Positions 53,633 through 62,970 of a stretch of DNA of 64,000 nucleotides are shown here, one piece after another. Both the position numbers and the translations under genes were made by a program. Origin of the DNA: Bacteroidota bacterium (GTDB lineage: Bacteria; Bacteroidota; Bacteroidia; Flavobacteriales; Flavobacteriaceae); NCBI GenBank assembly GCA_947460615.1, contig CANHHG010000002.1, positions 1 through 64,000 on the forward strand, read 5' to 3'. The notes below the pieces were generated by a model. The model made no database searches, was not told the origin of the DNA, and was given only the letters and a program-made list of their open reading frames with translations. Numbering within the stretch: the stretch's first letter is position 1; each line of letters opens with the position of its first letter.

Positions 53633-54612
53633 ATCAAAATGGAATCTAATAGGTGATAATTTGAAGTTTCTATTTCATAAAAATTTTGAACTAGCGTTTG
53701 CGCCCCAAAACTCTCTTTCCAAAAATTAATATTTTTTACAATATTCAATCCATTATTTTCATGTGAAGGACCAAAATCAAAAAACTTTTTCCCTTTAGAT
53801 ACTTCATTGATTAAGAAATCGTATAAATAATCAATACTCCCTAATAAGTTATTGTCTTCATTCCCTGAAATGTATTGGGGTTTTATGACATCATTAGTAA
53901 TAAAAAGAGTAGTTCCGCAAACTAACTTGTCATTGTGATAAACATTAAAATGCTTAATATTTTTAGGGAATTTTTCTTTTAAATGTAGAATTTCTTCAAT
54001 AGAATGTACCGGTTTAGAATTGTATTTCTCCATTAAATTTGGGATCAGGATATCGTTCCAAAATAATTCTAAATTCTCTTCTTCTTTAATCACTAAATTT
54101 AACTTTTTCCCTCTGTTGATACATTCTCTTCTTGATTTAGAAATCTTAAAATTTGAATCTAAATTGATTACCGAAACAGCGTGTTTCATTTTTGTAATTC
54201 CTTTACAAATTGAAACTAAATAATCGGTTTCATCTGAAAAAGTATCGCAATAAATAGAAGGAATTTTTTTGATGTTAAAAGTTGAAATTGCATTTTCGTT
54301 TAAAAATGATAAAATAGACTTAAAGATAAAAATTACATTGTATAATTTTGAATTTGGAGGTAAAACCAACCCTCCGTAGGTTAATCCTTGATGAGAAAAA
54401 ACTGTTGCTCCTACTCTATTTGCAGGCAATACGGCAACCAATTTCTCTTGATCATAAATCATTAGGGAAAAGTCTTTGAAACGATCAGAATGATATTCCA
54501 TAAAATCCCTATTGAATAAGAAAGTAGCGTTTTTGGCGGTGCTAATAAATGCATTCCAATCATCAAAATATTTAGACTCGTACCGTTTTACTGTGTAATT
54601 TTTCAATTTCAA
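53629..54612 (-). CDS. GNAT/FemAB-like acyltransferase of the polysaccharide locus
   Basis: A 327-residue protein of the FemAB/GNAT kind: NATFLFNRDFMEYHSDRF near the N-terminus and the second acyltransferase fold at about 200-300 (YHNDKLVCGTTLF, FFDFGPSHENNGLNIVKNINFWKESFGA). It may acetylate the amino sugar made by the aminotransferase next door, taking the place of FdtC. No in-frame ATG precedes the conserved start; the TTG at 54612 or the TTG at 54606 is used, and the latter is equally possible. First gene of the operon. Confidence 0.75.
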   Translation of the reverse strand: MKLKNYTVKRYESKYFDDWNAFISTAKNATFLFNRDFMEYHSDRFKDFSLMIYDQEKLVAVLPANRVGATVFSHQGLTYGGLVLPPNSKLYNVIFIFKSILSFLNENAISTFNIKKIPSIYCDTFSDETDYLVSICKGITKMKHAVSVINLDSNFKISKSRRECINRGKKLNLVIKEEENLELFWNDILIPNLMEKYNSKPVHSIEEILHLKEKFPKNIKHFNVYHNDKLVCGTTLFITNDVIKPQYISGNEDNNLLGSIDYLYDFLINEVSKGKKFFDFGPSHENNGLNIVKNINFWKESFGAQTLVQNFYEIETSNYHLLDSILI

Positions 54613-54702
54613 TTTTTAAACATTGGAAAATTAATCATTTAATTTTATTCGAACATTATTTTATTAAAATAAATTAGTATTTTTAATCAATTATTTTAAA
54701 TA

Positions 54703-56508
54703 ATGAAACAACTGATTCAAAACGCTCTTATTGCGAGTTTATTACTTATCACAAGTGCCATTTTTGGTCAAGACGTATCATTATTCCAACAATTTAATGG
54801 AAAATATGATTTTGTTTTTATTGGTAACACCCTAAATCCAATAGAAAATTCATTTCAAACAACACCTGCTGTATTAACGTCCTCTTCCGCACAATTGTCC
54901 TTAAATACCAATGACGAAATTGAAAAGGCTTATTTGTATTGGGCTGGTTGTGGAACCGGTGACTTTGAAGTGAAATTAAATGGCCAAATTATTAGACCTG
55001 ATAGAACTTTTAGTCTACAAAGAGTAGTGTCAAATCTTGTTTTTGATTATTTTAGTGCTTTCAAAGATATAACAAATCAAGTTCAAGCCTCAGGGAACGG
55101 GACCTATACACTCTCAGATCTTGATGTTTCCTCTTTTATAGATTTTCATTCACAGCGAAGTACAAATTTTGCTGGATGGGCCATTATTGTAGTATACAAA
55201 AATCCAAATTTATCTTTAAATCAATTGAATGTTTATGACGGAATGCAAGCTGTTCCGGACGAAGTAAATATCACGTTAAATAGTTTAAATGTAATTGATA
55301 ATAATGATGCAAAAATAGGTTTTCTAGCATGGGAGGGAGATTCAGGAATTGCTGTAAATGAAACACTTCGAATCAATGGATCTCCTATTGGCAATCCACC
55401 TCTAAATCCTGTAAATAATGCCTTTAATGGCACAAATAGTTTGACCAATTCCAACCTATTGTACAACATGGATTTGGATGTATATCCTATACAAAATAAT
55501 ATTTCTGTTGGTGATACATCAGCTCAAATTCAGCTTACTTCAAGTCAGGATTTTGTAATGATCAATGCAATTGTAACCAAATTAAATAGCCAACTTCCAG
55601 ATGCCATAATTGGGATAAACAGTATAGACAAACAGTGTGACTCTAGGGCAATTACAATAAGTTATAGAGTAACCAACCCAAATTCTACGGCTATTTTACC
55701 TTCCAATACACCTATTTCAATATATGCAAATGATGTTTATTTGAGAACGATCAATACTCAAACAAGCATCCCTATTGATGGTGAAGAAATAGGGGTAGTT
55801 ACTGTGGTAATTCCAAACTCAATCCCAAATAATTTTAATATCAAATTAGCTGTAGATGAAACCGAAACTGGGACCGGAATTGTTCCAGAAATAAACGAAA
55901 TAAATAACAAATCTGTGAGTCCGGTGGTGCTTTCAAGATCGCCCTCATTCCAATTTGTACCAAATTTAGAATCTTGTAATCTTGGAAATTCAAAGGGCCT
56001 ATTTAATTTCTCCGATTATGAAGGATTGGTAAAAACAATAATTTCGGATCGTGTGGGCTTTTTTGAGTCATTATCAAACGCCCAAAATAACATCAATCAA
56101 ATTCTAAATACCACAAATTATATTGCATTGACTACTCCTAAAACTATATTTATCCGTTTGGATAATGGAGAAGGTTGCTACAGTGTTACGTCTTTTGTGT
56201 TAACAACAAAAAATTGTCCTCCAATTGTCAATAATTTTGTATCACCCGACAATGACGGTTTCAATGACACTTTCCATATTGAAGGATTAAAAGACATCTT
56301 TTTGAATCATAAAATATCAATTTATAATCGTTGGGGGCAATTAGTTTGGACAGGTGATAACAATTCAAATGAATGGGATGGTTTCGCTAATAATGGATTT
56401 GTGATGAAAGAGAATCAAATCCCTTCTGGCACCTATTATTATTTAATAGAATTAAACGATAATGATTATTCTGAACCATTAACAGGCTATTTGTATTTAA
56501 CAAAATAG
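54703..56508 (+). CDS. type IX secretion cargo with type B sorting domain
   Basis: A 601-residue secreted protein with a signal peptide (1-22, ending AIFGQ). The body (about 25-500) has beta-rich segments with YLYWAGCGTG and an adhesion-like repeat style; I recognise no catalytic motif. The last about 90 residues are the T9SS type B (gliding motility-associated, CHU_C) sorting domain: FVSPDNDGFNDTFHIEGL, ISIYNRWGQLVW, NEWDGFANNG, PSGTYYYLIEL, GYLYLTK. It should be secreted by T9SS. Divergent from the polysaccharide operon. Confidence 0.88.
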   Translation: MKQLIQNALIASLLLITSAIFGQDVSLFQQFNGKYDFVFIGNTLNPIENSFQTTPAVLTSSSAQLSLNTNDEIEKAYLYWAGCGTGDFEVKLNGQIIRPDRTFSLQRVVSNLVFDYFSAFKDITNQVQASGNGTYTLSDLDVSSFIDFHSQRSTNFAGWAIIVVYKNPNLSLNQLNVYDGMQAVPDEVNITLNSLNVIDNNDAKIGFLAWEGDSGIAVNETLRINGSPIGNPPLNPVNNAFNGTNSLTNSNLLYNMDLDVYPIQNNISVGDTSAQIQLTSSQDFVMINAIVTKLNSQLPDAIIGINSIDKQCDSRAITISYRVTNPNSTAILPSNTPISIYANDVYLRTINTQTSIPIDGEEIGVVTVVIPNSIPNNFNIKLAVDETETGTGIVPEINEINNKSVSPVVLSRSPSFQFVPNLESCNLGNSKGLFNFSDYEGLVKTIISDRVGFFESLSNAQNNINQILNTTNYIALTTPKTIFIRLDNGEGCYSVTSFVLTTKNCPPIVNNFVSPDNDGFNDTFHIEGLKDIFLNHKISIYNRWGQLVWTGDNNSNEWDGFANNGFVMKENQIPSGTYYYLIELNDNDYSEPLTGYLYLTK

Positions 56509-56542
56509 TTTTCAATTAATAAATAACCTCAATTTCTCTGAT

Positions 56543-56550
56543 TATATTTG
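56543..56550 (+). promoter_or_regulatory. -7 box before the rRNA methyltransferase gene
   Basis: TATATTTG, 25 bases before the TTG start. No TTG at regular distance upstream. Confidence 0.45.
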
Positions 56551-56575
56551 CATCATATAAATTAACATTCCCATT

Positions 56576-57364
56576 TTGAAACAAATCACATCTGCTCAAA
56601 ATCCATACATAAAATCCCTTTTACTACTTCAGGAAAAGGCAAAGGCAAGAAAACAAACCGGTACCTTTTTAATTGAAGGACAAAGAGAAATTTTATTAGC
56701 GATTAAAGGCGGTTATCCAATTGAAACCTTATTATTCTACTCGGAATTAATTTCGGAGAAGGAAATAGACCAATTAGTTCAAAGCGCAACCAATGTCATT
56801 GAAATAAATAAAGACGTTTTTGAAAAATTGGCTTATCGAGAAAGTACAGAAGGAGTTATTGCTGTAGCTAAATGCAAAAGTTTTGGTTTATCCGATTTAA
56901 AACTTAAAGAAAATCCTCTGATTCTAATTGCAGAAGCTCCAGAAAAACCAGGGAATATTGGCGCTTTATTAAGAACTGCTGATGCAGCAAATCTTGATGC
57001 AGTTATTATAGCAAATCCAAATGGAGATTTATATAATCCAAATATTATTCGTTCCAGTGTGGGCTGTTTGTTTACCAATCAAATAGCAATTGGAACAACT
57101 ACGGAAATTATTTCGTTTTTGAAAGACAAGAAAATAAGTTTTTATTGCGCTACATTGCAAAATTCAATTTCTTATCATACTCAAGATTACACAACACCTT
57201 CGGCTTTAGTTGTGGGGACAGAAGCTACTGGATTGTCACAAGAATGGCGCGATGCCGCAACCAAAAATATTATTATTCCTATGCAAGGAGAAATTGATTC
57301 AATGAATGTTTCAGTAGCTGCAGCTATTTTAATTTTTGAAGCTAAAAGGCAACGAGGATTTTAA
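56576..57364 (+). CDS. SpoU/TrmH family RNA methyltransferase
   Basis: A 262-residue SPOUT methyltransferase, probably acting on 23S rRNA or tRNA. The N-terminal RNA-binding part (TSAQNPYIKSLLLLQEKAKARKQ, FLIEGQREI) is that of the RlmB/TsnR group. The SPOUT knot shows APEKPGNIGALLRTADAA, NPNIIRSSVGCLF, VVGTEATGLSQEW and IPMQGEIDSMNVSVAAAI. No ATG occurs in frame upstream, so TTG at 56576 is the start. The exact target base is not predicted. Monocistronic, upstream of rel. Confidence 0.88.
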   Translation: MKQITSAQNPYIKSLLLLQEKAKARKQTGTFLIEGQREILLAIKGGYPIETLLFYSELISEKEIDQLVQSATNVIEINKDVFEKLAYRESTEGVIAVAKCKSFGLSDLKLKENPLILIAEAPEKPGNIGALLRTADAANLDAVIIANPNGDLYNPNIIRSSVGCLFTNQIAIGTTTEIISFLKDKKISFYCATLQNSISYHTQDYTTPSALVVGTEATGLSQEWRDAATKNIIIPMQGEIDSMNVSVAAAILIFEAKRQRGF

Positions 57365-57420
57365 ATAATTTTTAATAATTAACATTTGCACAACTAATAA
57401 CTTATTCATAATTTTAAAAA

Positions 57421-59655
57421 ATGAATGAAATAGCTATGACAGAAATCGAAATAAAGAAAGAAAACAAGGCTATTGCCCAAGAATACAAAGAACTACTCCG
57501 AATAAGTTATCAGAAATTATCTACTGAAGATAAAAAATTAATCCGAAAAGCTTTTGATGTTGCGGTTGATGCTCATCAAGAACAAAGAAGAAAATCTGGA
57601 GAAGCATATATATTTCATCCCATTGCTGTCGCAAAAATTGTAGCCTCACAAATAGGTTTAGGTCCCACTTCAATAGCAGCAGCATTACTACATGATGTGG
57701 TTGAAGATTCTGAAATTACAGTTGAAGATATTGAAAATATGTTCAATCCGAAAGTGGCACAACTTGTGGATGGTTTAACTAAAATTTCAAAAATTCAGAA
57801 AGACTTAAATTCTTCCATGCAAGCGGAAAATTTTAGAAAAATGATTCTGACATTGAATGATGATGTGCGAGTAATATTAATAAAATTGGCTGATCGACTA
57901 CATAATATGCAAACTATGGAATCGATGGTGGACTACAAACAAACAAAAATTGCTTCTGAAACTTTATACATTTATGCCCCTCTCGCACATCGTTTAGGCC
58001 TTTATAATATTAAAACTCAACTAGAAGATTTAGGTTTAAAATATACCGAACCAGCTGTTTATAAGAATATAGTTGACAAAATCAAAGAAACAAAAGAAGA
58101 GCAAGACGAATACATCAAGAATATTTCTGATGTTATAAAAAAATCTCTTGATGAAGAAGGTATTGACTACATTATTAAAGGCCGCCCAAAATCAATTTAT
58201 TCAATTCGAAGAAAAATGAAAGCTCAAAACGTGAGTTATGATGAAGTATATGACAAATTTGCTTTACGAATTGTTTATAAATCAAATGCCCATGATGAGA
58301 AATTTTTGGCTTGGAAAATCTATTCAATAGTTACGGATCATTACCGACCAAGCCCTAGTAGATTACGCGATTGGATTTCCTCACCAAAATCAACGGGGTA
58401 TGAAGCACTTCACATTACCGTTATGGGACCTTTAGGACGCTGGGTTGAAGTACAAGTTCGAAGTGAACGAATGGATGAAATTGCTGAAAAAGGATATGCT
58501 GCTCATTATAAATACAAACAAGGAGCTACCGAAGAAAGCGGTTTGGATATTTGGTTAAACCAACTAAAAGAAGCACTAGAAAACCAAGAAAAAAATGCAG
58601 TAGACTTTGTTGAAGATTTTAAAATGAATCTTTATTCCAAAGAAATTTTTGTTTTTACACCTACAGGAGAAATAAAATCACTTCCTAAAGGAGCAACCAC
58701 CTTGGATTTTGCTTTTAGTATTCACTCCGCTATTGGAGTAAGAACCAGAGGAACAAAGGTAAACGGAAAATTGGTGCCACTCAATTACGAATTAAAAAGT
58801 GGGGATCAAATAGAGGTAATTACTTCAGATAATCAAAAGCCAACACCACACTGGTTAAATTACGTAACGACTTCAAGAGCAAGGACCAAAATTAAGAACG
58901 TATTAAATGAAAATACCAAGAAAATTGCCGAGGAAGGAAAAGAACTTTTAACCCGAAAACTGAGACATTTAAAAGTAACTTTAAATGAAAAAACTATTAA
59001 TGAATTGGTAGTTTTCCTCAAACTTAAAACAAGCTTAGATTTATTTTATAGAGTTGGAAATGGAACGATAGAAAATCAAAAATTAAAAGATTTTGCAGCA
59101 CTAAAAAGCAATTCTTTCATTAATTTCTTCAAAAACAAAATTAAACGTTCCCCGTCTGCAAATGTTGAACAGATATCAAAAGAGGAAATTATTTCCAATT
59201 ATGATTTATTGGTTTTCGGACCGGAACAAGATAAATTGGAGTACAAATTATCCGCTTGTTGTAATCCCATTGTTGGAGATGATGTGTTTGGTTTTTTAAC
59301 CATAAACGAGGGGATAAAAGTTCATAAAAAAGATTGCCCAAATTCATTAAGCTTGCAATCCAACTACGCATACCGAGTTATAAAAGCTAAATGGATAGAT
59401 TCCTCTCAACAAGAATTTAAAGCCGTATTAATAATCACTGGGATGGACTTTTTAGGACTTACTAATGAACTCACCAAAGTAATCTCAAGTAATATGAATA
59501 TAAACATTCAGAGTATTTCACTAACCACTGAAGCCGGGTTATTTAATGGTAAAGTTGCTGTAATTGTTAAAAACAATACTATACTTGAAAAAATGATGGC
59601 GAAAATCCGAAAAATTGAAGGCATTGATAAGGTTACCAGGGTTTACAAAAATTAA
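57421..59655 (+). CDS. RelA/SpoT bifunctional (p)ppGpp synthetase/hydrolase
   Basis: A 744-residue stringent-response enzyme. The HD hydrolase domain (about 45-200) contains YIFHPIAVAKIVA and ALLHDVVEDSEIT. The synthetase domain (about 245-360) has KGRPKSIYSIRRK and STGYEALHITVMGP. TGS (about 400-460, FVFTPTGEIKSLPKGATTLDFAF), a helical region and the C-terminal ACT domain (about 670-740) follow. Both catalytic domains keep their key residues, so it is likely bifunctional. An ATG at 57436 is an alternative start. It heads the rel-fur-purA group. Confidence 0.95.
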   Translation: MNEIAMTEIEIKKENKAIAQEYKELLRISYQKLSTEDKKLIRKAFDVAVDAHQEQRRKSGEAYIFHPIAVAKIVASQIGLGPTSIAAALLHDVVEDSEITVEDIENMFNPKVAQLVDGLTKISKIQKDLNSSMQAENFRKMILTLNDDVRVILIKLADRLHNMQTMESMVDYKQTKIASETLYIYAPLAHRLGLYNIKTQLEDLGLKYTEPAVYKNIVDKIKETKEEQDEYIKNISDVIKKSLDEEGIDYIIKGRPKSIYSIRRKMKAQNVSYDEVYDKFALRIVYKSNAHDEKFLAWKIYSIVTDHYRPSPSRLRDWISSPKSTGYEALHITVMGPLGRWVEVQVRSERMDEIAEKGYAAHYKYKQGATEESGLDIWLNQLKEALENQEKNAVDFVEDFKMNLYSKEIFVFTPTGEIKSLPKGATTLDFAFSIHSAIGVRTRGTKVNGKLVPLNYELKSGDQIEVITSDNQKPTPHWLNYVTTSRARTKIKNVLNENTKKIAEEGKELLTRKLRHLKVTLNEKTINELVVFLKLKTSLDLFYRVGNGTIENQKLKDFAALKSNSFINFFKNKIKRSPSANVEQISKEEIISNYDLLVFGPEQDKLEYKLSACCNPIVGDDVFGFLTINEGIKVHKKDCPNSLSLQSNYAYRVIKAKWIDSSQQEFKAVLIITGMDFLGLTNELTKVISSNMNINIQSISLTTEAGLFNGKVAVIVKNNTILEKMMAKIRKIEGIDKVTRVYKN

Positions 59656-59702
59656 AGTTTTTAACAATCAAGTTGAAACATTTTATTATTAAAATAATAA
59701 TT

Positions 59703-59710
59703 TATCTTTG
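59703..59710 (+). promoter_or_regulatory. -7 box of the fur promoter
   Basis: TATCTTTG matches TAnnTTTG and ends 6 bases before the fur ATG. A TTG is found 27 bases upstream, longer than usual. The box's final TTG would be a false start codon for fur. Confidence 0.5.
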
Positions 59711-59716
59711 CAGAAT

Positions 59717-60172
59717 ATGACACTCATTTCAGTTGATAATAGTAAGAATCAAGAAATTGTAAAAAATGTTTTTACATTATACCTTGAAAATAATGGCCAC
59801 AGGAAAACACCTGAACGCTATGCTATACTGCAAGAAATTTACGATAGTGTTGATCATTTTGATGTAGAAAATCTCTATGTGAAAATGAAAAATAAAAATT
59901 ATAGAGTGAGTCGTGCTACACTTTATAATACAATTGAGCTTTTATTGGATTGTGGTTTAGTTAGGAAACACCAATTTGGTCAAAATCAAGCTCATTATGA
60001 AAAGTCCTATTTTGATAAACAACACGACCATTTAATTATGACTGATTCGGGGGAGGTAATTGAATTTTGCGATCCTAGAATTCAAATGATTAAAAAAACT
60101 ATTGAAGAAATATTTGACATCGACGTGCACAATCACTCTTTGTATTTATACGGAACAAAAAAGGTTAAATAA
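59717..60172 (+). CDS. fur: Fur family metal-responsive regulator without the CxxC zinc motif
   Basis: A 151-residue Fur-family repressor. The winged helix is at about 15-85 ([36 protein letters not shown]), the dimerisation/metal domain from 86 ([26 protein letters not shown]). Canonical Fur has CxxC after HDHLI; here it reads MTDS (108-111), so that structural zinc site is missing. The start is the ATG at 59717; a TTG three codons upstream lies in the -7 box. Overlaps the small membrane protein gene by one base. Iron is the likely effector but Zur/PerR-type sensing cannot be excluded. Confidence 0.9.
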   Translation: MTLISVDNSKNQEIVKNVFTLYLENNGHRKTPERYAILQEIYDSVDHFDVENLYVKMKNKNYRVSRATLYNTIELLLDCGLVRKHQFGQNQAHYEKSYFDKQHDHLIMTDSGEVIEFCDPRIQMIKKTIEEIFDIDVHNHSLYLYGTKKVK

Positions 60173-60396
60173 TGAAAGGGAGTGACTATTTTAAAACAAC
60201 ATTTGTTTTCGTATTTGTTTTTTCTTTAGCCTACAGAATTGTATTTCAATTATTTGATGGTATTAACTCTTTTAGTTTGAAGTTCTTTTTTAAAACTCTA
60301 TTTGTTAGTATACTAACCGCACTAATTTTAGGAGGCTTAAATTATTTTTTTAAAGTAGAATTTATCAAAAAAAGCAATAAAAAAAACAATAAATAG
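60172..60396 (+). CDS. small membrane protein between fur and purA
   Basis: A 74-residue protein with two hydrophobic segments (about 8-27 and 38-60) and a Lys-rich C-terminus (KKSNKKNNK). Its ATG overlaps the fur stop codon (TAATG), which implies coupled translation. I do not know its function. It lies 25 bases ahead of purA. Position between a metal regulator and a purine gene does not explain its role. Confidence 0.65.
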   Translation: MKGSDYFKTTFVFVFVFSLAYRIVFQLFDGINSFSLKFFFKTLFVSILTALILGGLNYFFKVEFIKKSNKKNNK

Positions 60397-60421
60397 CAAC
60401 AACACACAAACAACAAGTAGA

Positions 60422-61693
60422 ATGACCGTAGATTTATTATTAGGATTACAGTGGGGAGATGAAGGAAAAGGAAAAATTGTAGACGTACTTACGTCAAAAT
60501 ATGATATTATTGCCCGTTTTCAAGGTGGCCCAAATGCAGGACATACCCTAGAATTTGATGGAATTAAACACGTTTTAAGAACAATACCTTCAGGGATTTT
60601 TCATAAAAATTCAATCAATATCATTGGAAATGGGGTAGTTATAGATCCCGTAGTTTTTCAAAAAGAAATCGAAGGTTTGGAACGCTTTAATTTGGATATC
60701 AAAAATAAATTGATCATTTCAAGAAAAGCACATTTAATTTTACCAACACACCGTTTATTAGATGCTGCTTCAGAAGCTTCAAAAGGAAAAGCTAAAATTG
60801 GATCTACTTTAAAAGGTATTGGTCCAACCTACATGGACAAAACAGGTAGAAATGGGTTACGTGTTGGAGATATTGAATTGGAAGATTTCAAAGAGCGTTA
60901 CAGAGCTTTAGCAGACAAACACGAAGCCATGATAAAATTTTATGATGTTGCCATTCAATACAATCTTGCAGAATTGGAAGTTGAATTTTTTGAAGCTATT
61001 AAAGACCTTAAAAAGCTCACTTTCATTGATAGCGAAGAATATTTACACCAAGCTCAAAAAGAAGGGAAATCTATACTTTGTGAAGGTGCTCAAGGCTCAT
61101 TATTAGATGTTGACTTTGGAACTTACCCATTCGTAACTTCTTCCAATACTACTGCTGCTGGCGCTTGTACTGGTTTAGGAATTGCTCCAAATAAAATCAA
61201 AGAAGTTTACGGAATTTTCAAAGCCTACACCACCCGTGTTGGAAGCGGCCCCTTCCCTACTGAAGATTTTGAAGAAGATGGAGCAACGATGGCTAGAGTT
61301 GGTAATGAATTTGGTTCGGTTACAGGAAGACAAAGACGTTGCGGATGGTTGGATTTAGTAGCTTTAAAATATGCTATTCAAGTGAATGGGGTTACCCAAT
61401 TAATGATGATGAAAGGAGACGTTTTATCTGGATTTGAAACTTTAAAAGTTTGCACAGAATACAGTTATAAAGGGCAAAACATTGCTCATTTACCTTACAA
61501 TATTGAACCTGAAAACGTTACACCAATTTACAAAGAATTCAAAGGCTGGAAAGCTGATTTAACTGGAATGACCACTTACGATGAACTTCCTGTAGAATTA
61601 AAAAACTATATAGACTTTATTGAAAAAGAAGTTGAAGTGCCTATTAAAATAGTTTCTGTTGGCCCTGATCGTAAACAAACAATCACAAAATAA
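60422..61693 (+). CDS. purA: adenylosuccinate synthase
   Basis: A 423-residue enzyme that joins IMP and aspartate with GTP in the first step from IMP to AMP. The N-terminal GTP loop is QWGDEGKGKIVD with the catalytic Asp, followed by FQGGPNAGHT; GSTLKGIGPTYMDK and CEGAQGSLLDVDFGTYPFVTSSN are further family signatures; VTGRQRRCGWLD near residue 300 is the aspartate/IMP loop. All are intact. It is the last gene of the rel-fur-small protein-purA group and ends at a terminator. Confidence 0.97.
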   Translation: MTVDLLLGLQWGDEGKGKIVDVLTSKYDIIARFQGGPNAGHTLEFDGIKHVLRTIPSGIFHKNSINIIGNGVVIDPVVFQKEIEGLERFNLDIKNKLIISRKAHLILPTHRLLDAASEASKGKAKIGSTLKGIGPTYMDKTGRNGLRVGDIELEDFKERYRALADKHEAMIKFYDVAIQYNLAELEVEFFEAIKDLKKLTFIDSEEYLHQAQKEGKSILCEGAQGSLLDVDFGTYPFVTSSNTTAAGACTGLGIAPNKIKEVYGIFKAYTTRVGSGPFPTEDFEEDGATMARVGNEFGSVTGRQRRCGWLDLVALKYAIQVNGVTQLMMMKGDVLSGFETLKVCTEYSYKGQNIAHLPYNIEPENVTPIYKEFKGWKADLTGMTTYDELPVELKNYIDFIEKEVEVPIKIVSVGPDRKQTITK

Positions 61694-61699
61694 TAAAAG

Positions 61700-61726
61700 A
61701 AACGCTTTGAGAAATCAAGGCGTTTT
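61700..61726 (+). terminator. terminator after purA
   Basis: AAACGCTTTGA and TCAAGGCGTTT pair (one G-T) around GAAA and end in T. It lies 6 bases after the purA stop. Confidence 0.8.
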
Positions 61727-61746
61727 ATCATTACAGCAAAATAAAT

Positions 61747-62883
61747 ATGAAAGAAACCAATTTATTCAAAGCCTTTTTTGAAAGTGAAAAAGCAGGTGGA
61801 TTTATATTAATATTTGCAACCTTAATATCTCTACTTTTAGCCAATTCTATTTTCCAATTGGAGTACCTTCAAATATGGAATTTCGAGATTGGAAAACACA
61901 GTTTTACTGAATGGATTAACGATGGGTTGATGACCCTTTTCTTTCTCTTAATTGGATTAGAATTAGAGCGTGAAGTTTATATTGGAGAACTTTCCACACT
62001 AAAAAAAGCAGCATTGCCATTAATAGGGGCCCTTGGCGGAATGATAATTCCGGCATTGATTTATGCAGCGTTTAATTATGGCACTATAACTCAATCAGGT
62101 GTTGGAATTCCAATGGCAACAGACATTGCGTTTGCAATTGGTATACTTTCGCTCTTGGGTAATCGAGTGCCAACCTCTTTAAAAATATTTCTTACTGCCT
62201 TGGCTGTTATAGATGATTTAGGTGCTATAATTGTCATTGCCATTTTTTATACTTCAAGTATTTCCTTTTTGAATTTAGGAATTGCATTAGGAATTTTAGG
62301 ATTTTTATTTATTCTAAACCGACTAAAAGTGAACCACCTAATTCCCTATTTAATTGGGGGAATTCTGATGTGGTATTTTATGTTAAATTCAGGAGTTCAC
62401 GCAACAATTACTGGAGTTTTATTGGCTTTTGTCATCCCTTTTGGAGATGGAGGTAAGAAAAATATTTCATATAAATTACAACATATACTACACCAACCTG
62501 TCGCATTGATTATCTTACCTTTATTTGCTTTGGCAAACACGGGTATCGTGTTGAATTCCAACTGGTATGAAAGTTTGAATCATTCTAATAGTATCGGGAT
62601 TATTTTGGGGTTAATTATTGGAAAACCATTAGGAATTTGGCTGTTTTCCTATTTAGGCGTACTTGTTGGAATTGGAGTTTTACCAAAAGATTTGAAATGG
62701 AGTTCCCTATTTGGAGCGGCTATTTTGGGCGGTATAGGATTTACAATGTCCCTATTTATAAGTCTTTTAGCATTTGATAATAATGAGGATATAATCCTCT
62801 CAAAAATTGCAATTTTAATTGCTTCAACAATCGCTGCAATTACGGGATTTATCTATTTGAAATTCAAACTGAAAAAAGATTGA
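61747..62883 (+). CDS. nhaA: Na+/H+ antiporter NhaA
   Basis: A 378-residue inner-membrane antiporter that exports Na+ in exchange for protons. The paired Asp of the transport site sit in ALAVIDDLGAIIVIA, TDIAFAIGIL is the unwound-helix motif, and LFFLLIGLELERE with NDGLMTLFF is the N-terminal signature. About 11-12 membrane segments are seen, as in E. coli NhaA (388 residues). It appears as a single-gene unit between two terminator/promoter regions. Confidence 0.94.
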   Translation: MKETNLFKAFFESEKAGGFILIFATLISLLLANSIFQLEYLQIWNFEIGKHSFTEWINDGLMTLFFLLIGLELEREVYIGELSTLKKAALPLIGALGGMIIPALIYAAFNYGTITQSGVGIPMATDIAFAIGILSLLGNRVPTSLKIFLTALAVIDDLGAIIVIAIFYTSSISFLNLGIALGILGFLFILNRLKVNHLIPYLIGGILMWYFMLNSGVHATITGVLLAFVIPFGDGGKKNISYKLQHILHQPVALIILPLFALANTGIVLNSNWYESLNHSNSIGIILGLIIGKPLGIWLFSYLGVLVGIGVLPKDLKWSSLFGAAILGGIGFTMSLFISLLAFDNNEDIILSKIAILIASTIAAITGFIYLKFKLKKD

Positions 62884-62921
62884 TCAAATTCCTGATTAGC
62901 AATTTATAATTATATCATAAT

Positions 62922-62955
62922 TTGATGTGCCATTACTTCCTTTTTCTTAAATTTG
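62922..62955 (+). promoter_or_regulatory. Bacteroidota-type promoter of the OstA-like gene
   Basis: TTG (62922-62924), 23-base spacer, TAAATTTG (62948-62955): exact match, ending 15 bases before the TTG start codon. The box includes an in-frame TTG at 62953 that is not a start. Confidence 0.6.
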
Positions 62956-62970
62956 GCAAAAATTAAACCT

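Noticed and set aside
44531-54612. Defence island or phage remnant in the variable region
   Set aside because: All genes there are glycosyltransferases, sugar-nucleotide enzymes, acyltransferases or a flippase.
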